Counted from the first letter of the stretch, positions 51,936 to 60,969 are shown. The stretch: DNA of 64,000 bases from Streptomyces sp. NBC_01214 (GCF_026340975.1 NZ_JAPEOS010000001.1:4001001-4065000), one strand, 5' to 3'. Notes: generated by a model from the sequence alone, not told the origin. A program made the numbers and translations.

Positions 51936-52685
51936 ATGCTCCCCTCGCCCTCCTCCCCGCCGCCGTCCCGGCCGCCCCTGCCGGTCCGTCCGCCCCGGCA
52001 CCACCTTCCGGCGGCCCCGCCGCGTCATGCGTTCGGCCTCGGCATCGCCCTCCTGGCCCTCGCGCTGCTGGCCGGGCTGCTGCTCCGGCTGGACCGGCGG
52101 CCCTTCTTCCAGGGGCTCGACGACCGCTGGGCGGCCTCGGTCAACGACTCCGCCACTGCGGGGTCCTCCGGCGCCGGCGGTGACGGCCTCGGTGGCCTCG
52201 CCACCGTCCTCGACCGGCTCGGCGGCCCGCTCGGTACGGTCCTGCCGCTGCTGGTGATCGGCTGCCTGTGCGTCTACGGGCGCTGGCGCTCGGGGCTGTT
52301 CGTCTTCACCGTCACCGTCGTTGCCAACCTCGTCGTGCTCCTGCCCCTCAAGCAGGTGGCGGACCGGCCGCGTCCGCCGCACCCGTGGGTGCTGGTGAGC
52401 GACGGCTCGTACCCCTCCGGGCAGGTGTTCAGCGCGGTGACGCTGGTGGTCTCCGTTGCGGTGGTGCTGTTCCCGCCGCGCGCGCGACGCTGGTGGTGGG
52501 CGTTCGGAGCCTCGTACGTCCTCGCCATGATGGGCAGCCGCACCTGGCTCCACGCCCAGTGGCTCAGCGACACCGTCGCCGGCGCCCTCGTCGGCGTCGG
52601 GACCTGTCTCGTCCTGTGGCGGGCCTTCGCTCCGCTGCTGGAGACGGAGTCCGAACGGATGGCCTCGAACAGCCTGTGGCTGTGA
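51936..52685 (+). CDS. PAP2-family phosphatase with PSGQ site
   Basis: 249 residues with about five helices. Phosphatase motifs: KQVADRPRP near 150, PSGQ near 171, and SRTWLHAQWLSD near 203. In PAP2 enzymes the second motif is PSGH, whose His protonates the leaving group; here it is Gln, so activity may be weak or altered. Expected substrates are lipid phosphates or pyrophosphates at the outer face. Start ATG 51936 with GAAAGG upstream. The 350-bp gap before it contains no other gene. Confidence 0.85.
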   Translation: MLPSPSSPPPSRPPLPVRPPRHHLPAAPPRHAFGLGIALLALALLAGLLLRLDRRPFFQGLDDRWAASVNDSATAGSSGAGGDGLGGLATVLDRLGGPLGTVLPLLVIGCLCVYGRWRSGLFVFTVTVVANLVVLLPLKQVADRPRPPHPWVLVSDGSYPSGQVFSAVTLVVSVAVVLFPPRARRWWWAFGASYVLAMMGSRTWLHAQWLSDTVAGALVGVGTCLVLWRAFAPLLETESERMASNSLWL

Positions 52686-52700
52686 GGCGTGCGCCCCGGA

Positions 52701-52748
52701 GCTCAAATTATTGAGCAGCGTTGACGTTCGACAAAATTGCGCCATACT
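52701..52748 (+). promoter_or_regulatory. Promoter of the carboxylesterase with adjacent dyad
   Basis: GCTCAA-ATTA-TTGAGC (52701-52716) is a perfect inverted repeat immediately upstream of -35 TTGACG (52721-52726) and -10 CATACT (52743-52748), spacer 16. AT-rich against the local background. The -35/-10 block resembles that at 60899. Confidence 0.7.
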
Positions 52749-52798
52749 CTCGATCGGCAGCGCGCACCCCGCGCGCGGCAGCGAGGAAGGAACGGCTC

Positions 52799-54382
52799 AT
52801 GCCTCACCCCCCAGGCCGGGACCGGACGGTGGTGGACCTGCCCGCAGGCCGCCTGCGCGGCGCGAACGAGGGTGGGGTCACGGTCTTCCGGGCCGTGCCC
52901 TACGCCGCCCCGCCGGTCGGTGACCTGCGCTGGAGACCCGCGCAGCCGCACGCCGGCTGGAGCGGCACGTGGGACGCCGCCGTCGACGGCCCGAGCGCGC
53001 CGCAGATGTACGTGGAGGGGGGTGACCCGGTGCTCGGCGGGCACGGGGTGCCCCCCTTCGACGAGGACTGCCTGACCCTGAACCTCTGGACGCCCGCCGT
53101 CGACGACGCCCGGCGCCCGGTCCTGATGTGGATCCACGGCGGGGGCTTCGTGTCCGGCTCCGGCTCGCTGCCCGGTTACTCGGGCGCGACCTTCGCGCGT
53201 GACGGTGACCTCGTCGTGGTGAGCATCAACTACCGCATCGGACCGCTGGGTTACCTCTACCCCGGTGACGGGGAAGGCGGTGGGGCGGGTGAACGTGGCG
53301 AGGCGGGTGGACGTGGCGAGGCGGGTGAAGGCGGCAACTTCTGGCTCACCGACCAACTCGCCGCCCTGCGCTGGGTGAAGGAGAACATCGCCTCCTTCGG
53401 CGGAGATCCGGACCGCATCACGGTCGCCGGGCAATCCGGCGGCGCGGTGTCCACCGCCGCCCTCGCCGGTCACCCGCAGGCCGAGGGCCTGATCCGGCGG
53501 GTGATCCTGCAGAGCCCGCCCTTCGGCCTGGACCTCCCCGGCCCGGAGGCGTACCTGGAGCGCACCGCGGCCTACTTGGAGCTGGCCGGAGCCAAGGACC
53601 TGGCGGAGCTGCGCGAGCTGCCCTGGCCCGAGCTGATCGGAGCGGGCGCCGGGCTGTTCGGGCAGACCATGCGGTGGGGGTACTGGCCGACGCCGTTCCT
53701 GCCCGTGATCGACGGAGTCACCCTCTGCGGCCACCCCGCCGAGGCCCTGCTGAGCGGGGCCGCGGTCGGCGTCGACGTCATGATCGGCTGGACGCGGGAG
53801 GAGGCCAACTTCGGCTTCGCCCTCGACGAGGGGTACGCCGCCGCCACCCGGGAGCAGGTGACCGACCGGATCGCGGACACCTTCGGGAGCGAAGCCGCGG
53901 CGGGCGTGTACGCGGCGTACGAGCGGGCCCGGCCCGGAGCCCGTCCCGTCGACGTCCTGATGGACCTCATCACGGACGAGCTCTTCCGGGTGCCGGCGGT
54001 GCGGCTGGCCGAGGCGCGCGCCGAGACGGGCAGGCCCGTATGGGCCTACCAGTTCGACCTGCCGACCCCCGCCTACGAGGGCCGTCTCGGCGCCGCGCAC
54101 TGCCTCGAACTCCCCTTCGTCTTCGACAACTTCGACCAGTGGTCGCACGCGCCCTTCCTGGCCGGCCTCGCCCCCGCCGTCCGCGACGGCCTCGCGTACG
54201 CCATGCACCGTGCCTGGATCGCCTTCGTCCGCACCGGCGACCCCAACCATCCCGACCTGCCGCAGTGGCGGCCGTACGACACGCGCACCCGCACGACGAT
54301 GCGCTTCGACTCGGTCGTGACCGCCCTCGCCGATCTCGCGGGAGCCTCCAGGCTCCTGCACACCCCCGCCCCCTTGATTTAA
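52799..54382 (+). CDS. Type-B carboxylesterase, cytoplasmic
   Basis: 527 residues without signal peptide. FRAVPYAAPPVG near 30, DEDCLTLNLWTP near 95, oxyanion HGGGFVSGS near 120, nucleophile GQSGGAVST near 213, and His in AAHCLELPFVF near 435. A Gly/Glu/Arg insertion of about 20 residues built from GERGEAGG units lies near 160-180. Probably cleaves aliphatic or aromatic esters imported by the cell. Start ATG 52799 with GAAGGAA upstream. Second esterase of this cluster, not identical to the exported one. Confidence 0.93.
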   Translation: MPHPPGRDRTVVDLPAGRLRGANEGGVTVFRAVPYAAPPVGDLRWRPAQPHAGWSGTWDAAVDGPSAPQMYVEGGDPVLGGHGVPPFDEDCLTLNLWTPAVDDARRPVLMWIHGGGFVSGSGSLPGYSGATFARDGDLVVVSINYRIGPLGYLYPGDGEGGGAGERGEAGGRGEAGEGGNFWLTDQLAALRWVKENIASFGGDPDRITVAGQSGGAVSTAALAGHPQAEGLIRRVILQSPPFGLDLPGPEAYLERTAAYLELAGAKDLAELRELPWPELIGAGAGLFGQTMRWGYWPTPFLPVIDGVTLCGHPAEALLSGAAVGVDVMIGWTREEANFGFALDEGYAAATREQVTDRIADTFGSEAAAGVYAAYERARPGARPVDVLMDLITDELFRVPAVRLAEARAETGRPVWAYQFDLPTPAYEGRLGAAHCLELPFVFDNFDQWSHAPFLAGLAPAVRDGLAYAMHRAWIAFVRTGDPNHPDLPQWRPYDTRTRTTMRFDSVVTALADLAGASRLLHTPAPLI

Positions 54383-54391
54383 CTCGTGTAA
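54380..54391. promoter_or_regulatory. LacI-type operator, autoregulatory position
   Basis: TAACTCGTGTAA matches TTACACGTGTAA at ten of twelve bases, 98 bp before the LacI gene. Confidence 0.55.
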
Positions 54392-54488
54392 CCTGAGAAG
54401 GAAGGAGTCACCCGAGCGAAACCGGTGCTCAAGTCGGACCGGTCCTCGAACGGATGCTCGATCCGAGCAGAAGGAGCGTCGAGGGACG

Positions 54489-55496
54489 ATGACCAGAGAC
54501 ACCCACGTCCCCGCATCCATCACCAGCGCCGACGTGGCCCGCCTCGCCGGGGTGTCGCGCGCCACGGTCTCCTTCGTCCTGAACGACACCCAGGGTCACC
54601 GGGTCAGCGCCGGTACCCGTGCCCGGGTGCTCGATGCGGCCAAGCAGCTCGGCTACGTACCGCACGCGGCCGCCCGGTCCCTGCGCGCCGGCCGCAGCAA
54701 CCTCGTCCTGATGCCCTCGTCGATCTCCGCGATCGGCCGCCTCGTCAGCGACTGGGTCGACGACCTGCACAGCGAACTCGACCGCTTCGGCTACACGGCC
54801 GTCCTGCACGCGGGCCGCTTCGCCGACCCCCTCGACGCCGCCCGGGCCTGGGCCGAACTGCGCCCCGCGGCCGTCGTCGCCCTGGACGGCGACCGCTTCA
54901 CCGCCCAGGCGGCCGAGGTACTGGTCCGCGCGGGGGTGCGCGGCCTGCTGGCCTTCGCGTCCCGTCCCGTCGAGGGGGTGTACACCGTCGGCTTTGACCA
55001 CACCCGGATCGGTGCCACCGCGGCCGAGCACCTCATCGCCCGCGGTCGCACCCGGATCGGCGTGGTCATGCCCCAGGAACGCGGCCTCGGCACCCTCGCC
55101 GAGCCCCGCCTCGCGGGCGCCGAGTCGGTGGCTGCGCGGCACCTGGCCACCGTTACTCCGCTGGAACTGTCCTACACCCGGGAGTCCGCGAGCGCGCTCG
55201 CCCGGCGCTGGCGGAGCCTCGGTCTGGACGCCGCCTTCACCTACAACGACGAGTACGCCGCCCTGCTGCTGCACGCTCTGCAGGCCGAGGGCATCACCGT
55301 GCCGGACGAGGTCGCCCTGGTCGGCTGTGACGACCTGGTCCTCTCGACGCTCCAGCAGCCCGCGCTCACCACGGTCCGGCTGGACATGCCGTCGGCCGCG
55401 CAGATCGCGGACGCGGTGCACGAACTGATCGAGACCGGAACGGCGGCGCCGGTGCCGGCGGTGAAGCCGGTCCTGGTCCACCGCCTGACGTCCTGA
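54489..55496 (+). CDS. LacI-family transcriptional regulator
   Basis: 335 residues. HTH at about 12-60 (ITSADVARLAGVSRATVSFV, hinge AARSLRAGRSN) and a periplasmic-binding-protein-like effector domain. LacI regulators bind even-centred palindromes and are released by a small ligand. Sites resembling TTACACGTGTAA precede this gene, the MFS operon and the alpha/beta hydrolase gene. Positioned between two esterase genes. Confidence 0.95.
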   Translation: MTRDTHVPASITSADVARLAGVSRATVSFVLNDTQGHRVSAGTRARVLDAAKQLGYVPHAAARSLRAGRSNLVLMPSSISAIGRLVSDWVDDLHSELDRFGYTAVLHAGRFADPLDAARAWAELRPAAVVALDGDRFTAQAAEVLVRAGVRGLLAFASRPVEGVYTVGFDHTRIGATAAEHLIARGRTRIGVVMPQERGLGTLAEPRLAGAESVAARHLATVTPLELSYTRESASALARRWRSLGLDAAFTYNDEYAALLLHALQAEGITVPDEVALVGCDDLVLSTLQQPALTTVRLDMPSAAQIADAVHELIETGTAAPVPAVKPVLVHRLTS

Positions 55497-55534
55497 CCGC
55501 CTGGCCTGCTGACCTCCTGACCTGGTGGCCTCCG

Positions 55535-56767
55535 TCAGTCCTCCACGGCCTGGTAGAGGGTGGTCCAGAAGTCGTGCATGAGCCGCGACGAATCCGGGGT
55601 GGACATCCCGACCGGGGTGAGCAGGATTCCGGTGAGCCGATGCTCCGGATCGGCGTGGGCGGTGGTGCCGGTACCGCCGTCCCAGCCGAACTGGCCGATG
55701 GGCGCGTAGCCGTTGCGGTGGGTGCGTACCGCCATTCCGAAGCCCCAGCCGCCGTGCAGTCCCTGCCCCACCGTCATGTGGGCGACGTTCGCGTACATGG
55801 CGTCCCGGGCGGCCTGCTGCCCGGACGTGAGGCGGTTGGTGGTCATCAGCTCGACGGCGGCCTGGGACAGGATCCGTTCGCCGTCGTGTACGCCGTGGTT
55901 CAGCAGCATCCTGAAGTAGGCGTGGTAGTCGTCGACGGTGGAGACCAGCCCGCCGCCGGCGCCCTGGAACGCCGGGGGCCGGCTGGACCTTCCGCCCGCC
56001 GCCTCGTCCCACACAAGGAACTCTCCGGTCTGCGGATCGGGCCCGTACAGGGGCGGTAGCCGGTCGATCCGGTCGGCGGGCACGTGGAAGCCGGTGTCCG
56101 CCATCCCCAGCGGGTCGAGGACGCGTTCGCGCAGGAACGCCTCCAACGGCCGGCCCGTGACCCTGGCGACCAGTACGCCGACCACCTCGTTGCTGAGGTC
56201 GTACTGCCATCGCTCGCCGGGCTGGTACGACAGCGGCAGCTCGCCGAGGCGGCGCATCCACTCGTCCGGCCCGGGCGCCGGCCCGGACGCCACGCTGTAG
56301 TCGAGACGCTCGAAGGCCGCGGCCCGGATCGGGGAGTCCATCAACGCGAAGTCCACTCCGAGCCCGAACGTGGAGGTCAGCAGATCCCGTACGGTGATCG
56401 GCCGACGGGCCGGAACGGTGTCCTCGAGCGGGCCGTCGGGCCGCTTCAGCACCCTCCGGTCGGCGAGTTCGGGCAACCAGGGGTCCACCGGTTCGTCCAG
56501 CCGCAGTCGGCACTCGTCGAGCAGGACCATCGCCGCCGCCATCGTGACCGGCTTGGACGTGGAGGCCATCCGGAAGATCGTGTCCCGGCGCATCGGCGCG
56601 CCACCGTCGTGGCGCATCGTCCCGATCGCTTCGACGCACGTCCGGCCGCCGTGGCTGACCAGGGCGACGAGCCCGGGGATCCGCTGGGACTCGACGTGCC
56701 GCGCCAGCACCTTGCGCACTCTGCGCAGCCCTGCTTCGGACAGTCCGCTGTCGCTCGTTCGTCTCAT
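55535..56767 (-). CDS. Serine hydrolase of the beta-lactamase fold (EstB-like)
   Basis: 410 residues. Nucleophile motif STSK near 86, YDLSN near 190 as the second motif, and a C-terminal WDGGTGT (HTG-like) near 362. No signal peptide, so more likely a family VIII esterase or transesterase than a beta-lactamase. Start ATG 56767 with AAGGGGAA upstream. Divergent from the MerR gene, whose operator-like dyad lies between them. Confidence 0.9.
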   Translation of the reverse strand: MRRTSDSGLSEAGLRRVRKVLARHVESQRIPGLVALVSHGGRTCVEAIGTMRHDGGAPMRRDTIFRMASTSKPVTMAAAMVLLDECRLRLDEPVDPWLPELADRRVLKRPDGPLEDTVPARRPITVRDLLTSTFGLGVDFALMDSPIRAAAFERLDYSVASGPAPGPDEWMRRLGELPLSYQPGERWQYDLSNEVVGVLVARVTGRPLEAFLRERVLDPLGMADTGFHVPADRIDRLPPLYGPDPQTGEFLVWDEAAGGRSSRPPAFQGAGGGLVSTVDDYHAYFRMLLNHGVHDGERILSQAAVELMTTNRLTSGQQAARDAMYANVAHMTVGQGLHGGWGFGMAVRTHRNGYAPIGQFGWDGGTGTTAHADPEHRLTGILLTPVGMSTPDSSRLMHDFWTTLYQAVED

Positions 56768-56877
56768 GGTTCCCCTTGTCCACGGTGTCGGATCCCCGGG
56801 GGCAGCCCGGGCCAGCCCCGAGGGCAGCCCCGGCGGCTCCACGACCCCTTCGAGGTGGCCGTGCGTCGACCCTGCAC

Positions 56878-56895
56878 CCTGACCCGAGGTCAAGG
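56878..56895. promoter_or_regulatory. Candidate MerR operator
   Basis: TGACC-CGA-GGTCA (56880-56892), extended to near-symmetric CC...TGACC and GGTCA...AGG, in the 233-bp gap between the divergent serine hydrolase and MerR genes. Dyads of this type lie in MerR-controlled promoters. Confidence 0.5.
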
Positions 56896-57000
56896 TCAAC
56901 ACCCGTCGCGGACAAGGGTCGGTGCGGGCTACCCTCGCCCCGGTGATCGCCCCCCGCGCGATCACCCGGAACCCCCACGACCAGGAGGTGTGCTGAGCCG

Positions 57001-57777
57001 ATGACAGACGGGCTCACGATCGGTCAGGCGGCGGCGTTCGTCGACGTCACGATCAAGACCGTGCGGCACTACCACCGGCTCGGCCTGGTCGCCGAGCCGG
57101 ACCGCGACGGCTCCGGCTACCGGCGCTACCGATCGGCCGACCTGCTCCGGCTGGTCCAGGTCCGGACCCTGGCCTCGGCCGGCGTGCCGCTGGCCGAGAT
57201 AGCCGACCTCCTCGACGCCGATCCCGAGAGGTTCGCCGCGGCCCTGGACGACGTCCGTCGCCGGCTCGACGAACGGATCGAGGACCTGATCGCACGCCGG
57301 GACACGCTGCACCGACTCACCGACGGTGACCGCGTCCTGCTGCCCGACCGGGCCCGCGCGGTCCTGGACCGACTCGCCGAGCTCGGCTTCGGACCCGACT
57401 ACGTGGCCTCGCAACGAGAAGCCCTGGTGCTGGCCCGGGCACTCGTACCGGAGGTCTTCGACGGCTTCCTGACCCGGCTCCACCGCTCGCTCGACGACCC
57501 GGAGCACGTGGAGCTGACCCGACGCGGGGCGGATGCGGCGTCTTGGGACCCCGACGACCCGCGCATCGAGGAACTGGCGTCGCTGCTGACCGACAAGCTG
57601 CTGGCCGACCGGGCGCTCCTGACGATGCCGACGGCGTCCCGGGGCCGGTCCGACACCGCCTCCCGGTACGGACTGGTCAACCACCACCGCGAGGACCGGG
57701 CGCCGGCCATCGCCCGACTGAACGCACTGGTCGAGACGAACCTGCGCGCCGCCGGCATCGACGTCCCGTACCAGTGA
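57001..57777 (+). CDS. MerR-family regulator
   Basis: 258 residues. MerR winged HTH at about 5-75 (TIGQAAAFVDVTIKTVRHYH, GYRRYRSADLLRLV), a coiled coil about 85-115, then a large C-terminal domain without the Cys pattern of metal sensors, so it probably senses an organic ligand. Divergent from the serine hydrolase, the likely target. Confidence 0.94.
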   Translation: MTDGLTIGQAAAFVDVTIKTVRHYHRLGLVAEPDRDGSGYRRYRSADLLRLVQVRTLASAGVPLAEIADLLDADPERFAAALDDVRRRLDERIEDLIARRDTLHRLTDGDRVLLPDRARAVLDRLAELGFGPDYVASQREALVLARALVPEVFDGFLTRLHRSLDDPEHVELTRRGADAASWDPDDPRIEELASLLTDKLLADRALLTMPTASRGRSDTASRYGLVNHHREDRAPAIARLNALVETNLRAAGIDVPYQ

Positions 57778-57820
57778 CGGCCGTCCGGGCGACCCGGCCT
57801 CGATCGGGCGGCGCGACGTC

Positions 57821-58135
57821 TCACTTGCCGCGTTCCGGGCCGTACGTCTCGCGGGCCGGTCGTCCCGCGTCCGGCGCCAGGGCCTCGGACTCCCCGGCAC
57901 GCCACTCGTTCCAGGTTTCCGCGTCCTCCCGGATCGTCCCGCCCAGGTCCGCCCGGGACGTCAGGTAGAGGTGCCCGTGGAGCAGGACAGGGGCGTGGGC
58001 GTCGATGATCGACTTGTGGTCCGCGGGGAGTTCGCGTCCGATCTCCTGCTCCAGACGAAGCCAGGCGTCAGGATCGCCGGGCCGGTCGGGCCCCGGGCCC
58101 ACCATGTCGAACACGGCCTGCAGGTGGTCGGTCAT
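57821..58135 (-). CDS. SUKH/SMI1-KNR4-like small protein
   Basis: 104 residues. AWLRLEQEIGRELPADHKSIIDAH near 27-50 matches the N-terminal half of SMI1/KNR4 (SUKH) proteins, which are common as immunity proteins or regulatory adaptors. It is shorter than usual (about 150), lacking the C-terminal sheet. No toxin gene is adjacent. Start ATG 58135. Confidence 0.65.
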   Translation of the reverse strand: MTDHLQAVFDMVGPGPDRPGDPDAWLRLEQEIGRELPADHKSIIDAHAPVLLHGHLYLTSRADLGGTIREDAETWNEWRAGESEALAPDAGRPARETYGPERGK

Positions 58136-58268
58136 CGTGGTCCGAGCTGCTCGTCGGGGCACGGCCGTCACAGCATCGACCGTGCCTCCTCCGCGCCCTC
58201 GGCAGGGGTCCCCGGCCACGGGGACCGGAACCGGCCCGGCCGGTGCGCGGACCGGAGGACCCGCTCGC

Positions 58269-59030
58269 TCAGGCGGTACCCGCGCCCGCGGCCGCCCCCC
58301 GGCGGTCGTGGGCGCGGGCACGTTCCCGGGCGAGCGCCGGACCGAACAGCCACCACGCCACCAGTCCCACCCCCGCGCCCGCCGCGGCCCCGGCCACCGT
58401 GTCGCTGAGCCAGTGCGCGTGCAGCCAGGTACGGCTCCACATCATCGCCAGCGTGAAGGCCGCACCCCCGATCCACCACGCCCGCCGCCGGGCGGCCGGG
58501 ACCAGCAGGACCCCGAGGACGACGACCAGGAGCGCCGCCGTGGCCGCGTGGCCGGACGGGAAGGAGCCGTGGTCGACGCGGACCAGCGGGTCGGCCGGGC
58601 GCGGCCGGTCCACCAGGTGCTTGAGGCCCTGGACGACCAGCATGTTGCCGCCGAGGGCGGCCGCGAGCAGGAAGCCGGCCGAGACCCAGCGCCTGCGCAC
58701 GAGCAGCAGGATCAGCAGGGAGAGCGGCAGCAGCGCCCCGAGCGGCCCGCCGAACAGGTCCAGGGCCGCCGCGGCGGCCCGGTACGGCCCTTCGTGGGGG
58801 CCGCCCATCCATATCAGCCACCGGTCGTCCAGCTCCTGGAAGGGCGGATCCACGGTGTCGGCGCGGACGACGAGGGCCGGCAGTACGGCGGCCCCCAGGA
58901 GCAGGAGGCCCGCGCCGAGGACGCCGCGGCGGCGCGACGCCCCGGCCCCGGCGCGCCGGCCGGGCCCACCGGATCGATGCGGTCCGGCGGGTCTGCCGTA
59001 CGGGGTGGTGGTGGTCGGGTTGCCGGACAT
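58269..59030 (-). CDS. PAP2-family phosphatase
   Basis: 253 residues with five to six helices. Full motif set: KHLVDRPRP near 143, PSGH near 165 and SRTWLHAHWLSD near 200. Paralogue of the protein at 51936-52685 (same SRTWLHA-HWLSDTVAGA ending) but with the catalytic His intact. Membrane phosphatase for lipid (pyro)phosphates. The gap upstream contains GAACGCGGAG tandem units (59080-59110). Confidence 0.9.
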   Translation of the reverse strand: MSGNPTTTTPYGRPAGPHRSGGPGRRAGAGASRRRGVLGAGLLLLGAAVLPALVVRADTVDPPFQELDDRWLIWMGGPHEGPYRAAAAALDLFGGPLGALLPLSLLILLLVRRRWVSAGFLLAAALGGNMLVVQGLKHLVDRPRPADPLVRVDHGSFPSGHAATAALLVVVLGVLLVPAARRRAWWIGGAAFTLAMMWSRTWLHAHWLSDTVAGAAAGAGVGLVAWWLFGPALARERARAHDRRGAAAGAGTA

Positions 59031-59165
59031 GGCTGCCTCTCGTGACCGCGGCGGGGCCCGCGGCCGGGTGCGCTGTGACGGGAACGCGGAGGAACGCGGA
59101 GGGAACGCGGGGGCGCGGCCGTGGCCGCGCCCCCGCGGCGGAACAGGGGTGCGGGACCGGCGCCG

Positions 59166-60134
59166 TCAGACCCGCGTGCCGAGGTGCCGGGCCAGGAAGG
59201 CCACGCCCCCCTCGACGATGGCGGGGATGTCGGAGGAGCCGAGGAAGATGTGGTCGGCGCCCTCCACGGGCTGCAGGGTGACCTCGCCCCCGGCGCTCTC
59301 GAGGGCCGCGGCGAGGGCCTCGCTCTGGCTGTACGGGACCAGGCCGTCGTGCGTCCCGTGCACGAGCAGGAACGGCGGTGGATTGGAGCCGTCCGCGTAC
59401 GTCACTGGGCTCGCGGCCCGCGCCAGGTCCGGCCGCTCGGCGACGGTGGCACCGAGCAGGGCCTCGTAGGGATCGGGGAACTCCGTACCGGGCATCGTCG
59501 GCATGGGCGGCAGGGGGTGCTCGGCCAGGGTGACGAGGTCGGCGACGCCGTACCAGTCGACGACGGCACGCACCCCGGTCTCGCCGGAGCCGACGCCTTC
59601 CGCGCCTTCCAGCGCCGCGCCCTGCGGGCTGTGGGGGCCGACGAGGCCGGCGAGGGCGGCCAGGTGACCGCCCGCCGACTCGCCCCAGACGCCGATGCGG
59701 TCCGGGTCGATGCCGAGGTCACCGGCGAACGCGCGGACGTAGCGGATCGCGGCCTTCACGTCGTGCAGCTGGGCCGGGAAGGGCGCTTCGAGGCTGTGCC
59801 GGTAGTCGATGGAGACGAGTGCGAGGCCGGCCGCCCGTACCGCCCCGTGCAGCAGGTCGGCGGGGACGGTCGGCGGCGGGTAGCGGCGGTCGCCGTCCAG
59901 CCAGCCGCCGCCGTGGATCCAGACGACCGCCGGGAACGGGCCCTCGCCGGCGGGCACCTGGACGTCGAGCAGCCGGGGGCGGTAGCCGGGCGTGGTCGCG
60001 TAGGTGATCCCGTCGAAGCGGCGGACGCCGTCCGCGCCCGTCACGGGCGGTACGGGGGACCGGTACGGCGGGGGCGGCCAGGTCATGTCGGCGATGTCGA
60101 TCTCGGCGGGAGGAACGGGAGGAGATTGCGTCAT
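59166..60134 (-). CDS. Alpha/beta hydrolase (HSL-type esterase)
   Basis: 322 residues. Oxyanion HGGGW near 74, nucleophile GESAGGH near 150, Asp in HGTHDGLVPY near 260, and His in GADHIFLGS near 293. Cytoplasmic carboxylesterase/lipase of the hormone-sensitive-lipase group. A perfect LacI-type palindrome lies 149 bp upstream, so it is probably part of the LacI-controlled set. Confidence 0.92.
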   Translation of the reverse strand: MTQSPPVPPAEIDIADMTWPPPPYRSPVPPVTGADGVRRFDGITYATTPGYRPRLLDVQVPAGEGPFPAVVWIHGGGWLDGDRRYPPPTVPADLLHGAVRAAGLALVSIDYRHSLEAPFPAQLHDVKAAIRYVRAFAGDLGIDPDRIGVWGESAGGHLAALAGLVGPHSPQGAALEGAEGVGSGETGVRAVVDWYGVADLVTLAEHPLPPMPTMPGTEFPDPYEALLGATVAERPDLARAASPVTYADGSNPPPFLLVHGTHDGLVPYSQSEALAAALESAGGEVTLQPVEGADHIFLGSSDIPAIVEGGVAFLARHLGTRV

Positions 60135-60282
60135 TGCGGCCCTTCCAAATTCGGCGGTGTCCCGGTGGCGCGGTGGAGCGGAGTCCCGGTGGAGCGGTGG
60201 CTCTCTGGCCGGTGGGACGGACGCAGGCTTCGCGTCGTTTGTCCGGAATGCTTGCGCGAGTCACCGGGGGAGGCGTAGCGTG

Positions 60283-60294
60283 TTACACGTGTAA
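60283..60294. promoter_or_regulatory. Perfect LacI-type palindrome TTACACGTGTAA
   Basis: Perfect 12-bp palindrome with a CG centre, placed between the alpha/beta hydrolase (minus) and the ATP-binding protein (plus). A partial copy GTTACACGAG lies at 60359-60368. Confidence 0.75.
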
Positions 60295-60411
60295 TCAAGG
60301 ACTCTAGCGACGCGTTTCCGCTGACCACAAGCCCAGAAACGATCCATGTTTGGGATCAGTTACACGAGCTACCGCAGTGGCGCCGCCGCCTTCCCCCTCC
60401 GGGAGCACGTC

Positions 60412-60855
60412 ATGCTCACCATCGCCGACCCCTCTGCGGTCCCCGCGGCCCGAAGCTTCGTCCACTGGGTTTCCGACCCCGTCGCCGCGAGCGTTCCGCA
60501 GGTCAGGTCCCGGGTGCGGGCCGTCCTCGACGGCTGGCGGGTCCCCGTCGACGTGCTGGACGCCCTGTCGGTGGTCGTCAGTGAACTCGTCGGGAACGTC
60601 GTCCGGCACGCGGGCGTCGCGGGGCGGATGCGGGTCGCCGTCGCGGAGGGGGGCGGCTGGCTCCGACTGGAGGTCGCCGACCGGGGCTCCGCGCTGCCGC
60701 GGCTGCCCGCGCCCCGTACGGAGGTCGACCCGGAGTCCGAGGACGGGCGCGGGCTGCTGATGGTGCAGCTGCTGACGGCCGAACTGGGCGGCGAACTCTT
60801 CGTCGTGTCCCAGGAGTTCGGCAAGGCGGTCCGGGTCCGCATCCCCGTCCTCTGA
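60412..60855 (+). CDS. ATP-binding anti-sigma/regulatory protein (HATPase_c_2)
   Basis: 147 residues from the ATG at 60412 (GGAG 7 bases upstream). GHKL ATPase fold of the RsbW/SpoIIAB type: N-box SELVGNVVRHA near 62, G1 box EVADRGS near 88, G2 DGRGLLMV near 116. Such small proteins in Streptomyces act as serine kinases or anti-sigma factors in stress and development. No sigma partner adjacent. An upstream in-frame ATG at 60346 is less likely. Confidence 0.88.
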   Translation: MLTIADPSAVPAARSFVHWVSDPVAASVPQVRSRVRAVLDGWRVPVDVLDALSVVVSELVGNVVRHAGVAGRMRVAVAEGGGWLRLEVADRGSALPRLPAPRTEVDPESEDGRGLLMVQLLTAELGGELFVVSQEFGKAVRVRIPVL

Positions 60856-60898
60856 GTCGCGGCAGGGTGCCTGGAGGCTGCTCTCGTATAGCGATGTG

Positions 60899-60926
60899 TT
60901 GACGGTCGCCAAATATTCAACATACG
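60899..60926 (+). promoter_or_regulatory. Promoter of the CoA-ligase operon
   Basis: -35 TTGACG (60899-60904), 16-base spacer, -10 CATACG (60921-60926), 43 bp before the start. The spacer is AT-rich (AAATATTCAA). Similar in sequence and geometry to the promoter at 52721. Confidence 0.65.
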
Positions 60927-60969
60927 GTGCACCCATCTCCCCGCTGCTCCCTGATCGAGGTGCCGCCCC

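Noticed and set aside
55535..56767. Beta-lactamase resistance gene
   Set aside because: No signal peptide, and motif pattern closer to family VIII esterases; resistance cannot be claimed.
54429..57017. 862-codon minus-strand ORF
   Set aside because: Runs through LacI in antisense and the serine hydrolase in another frame; no recognisable domain, so a composition artefact.
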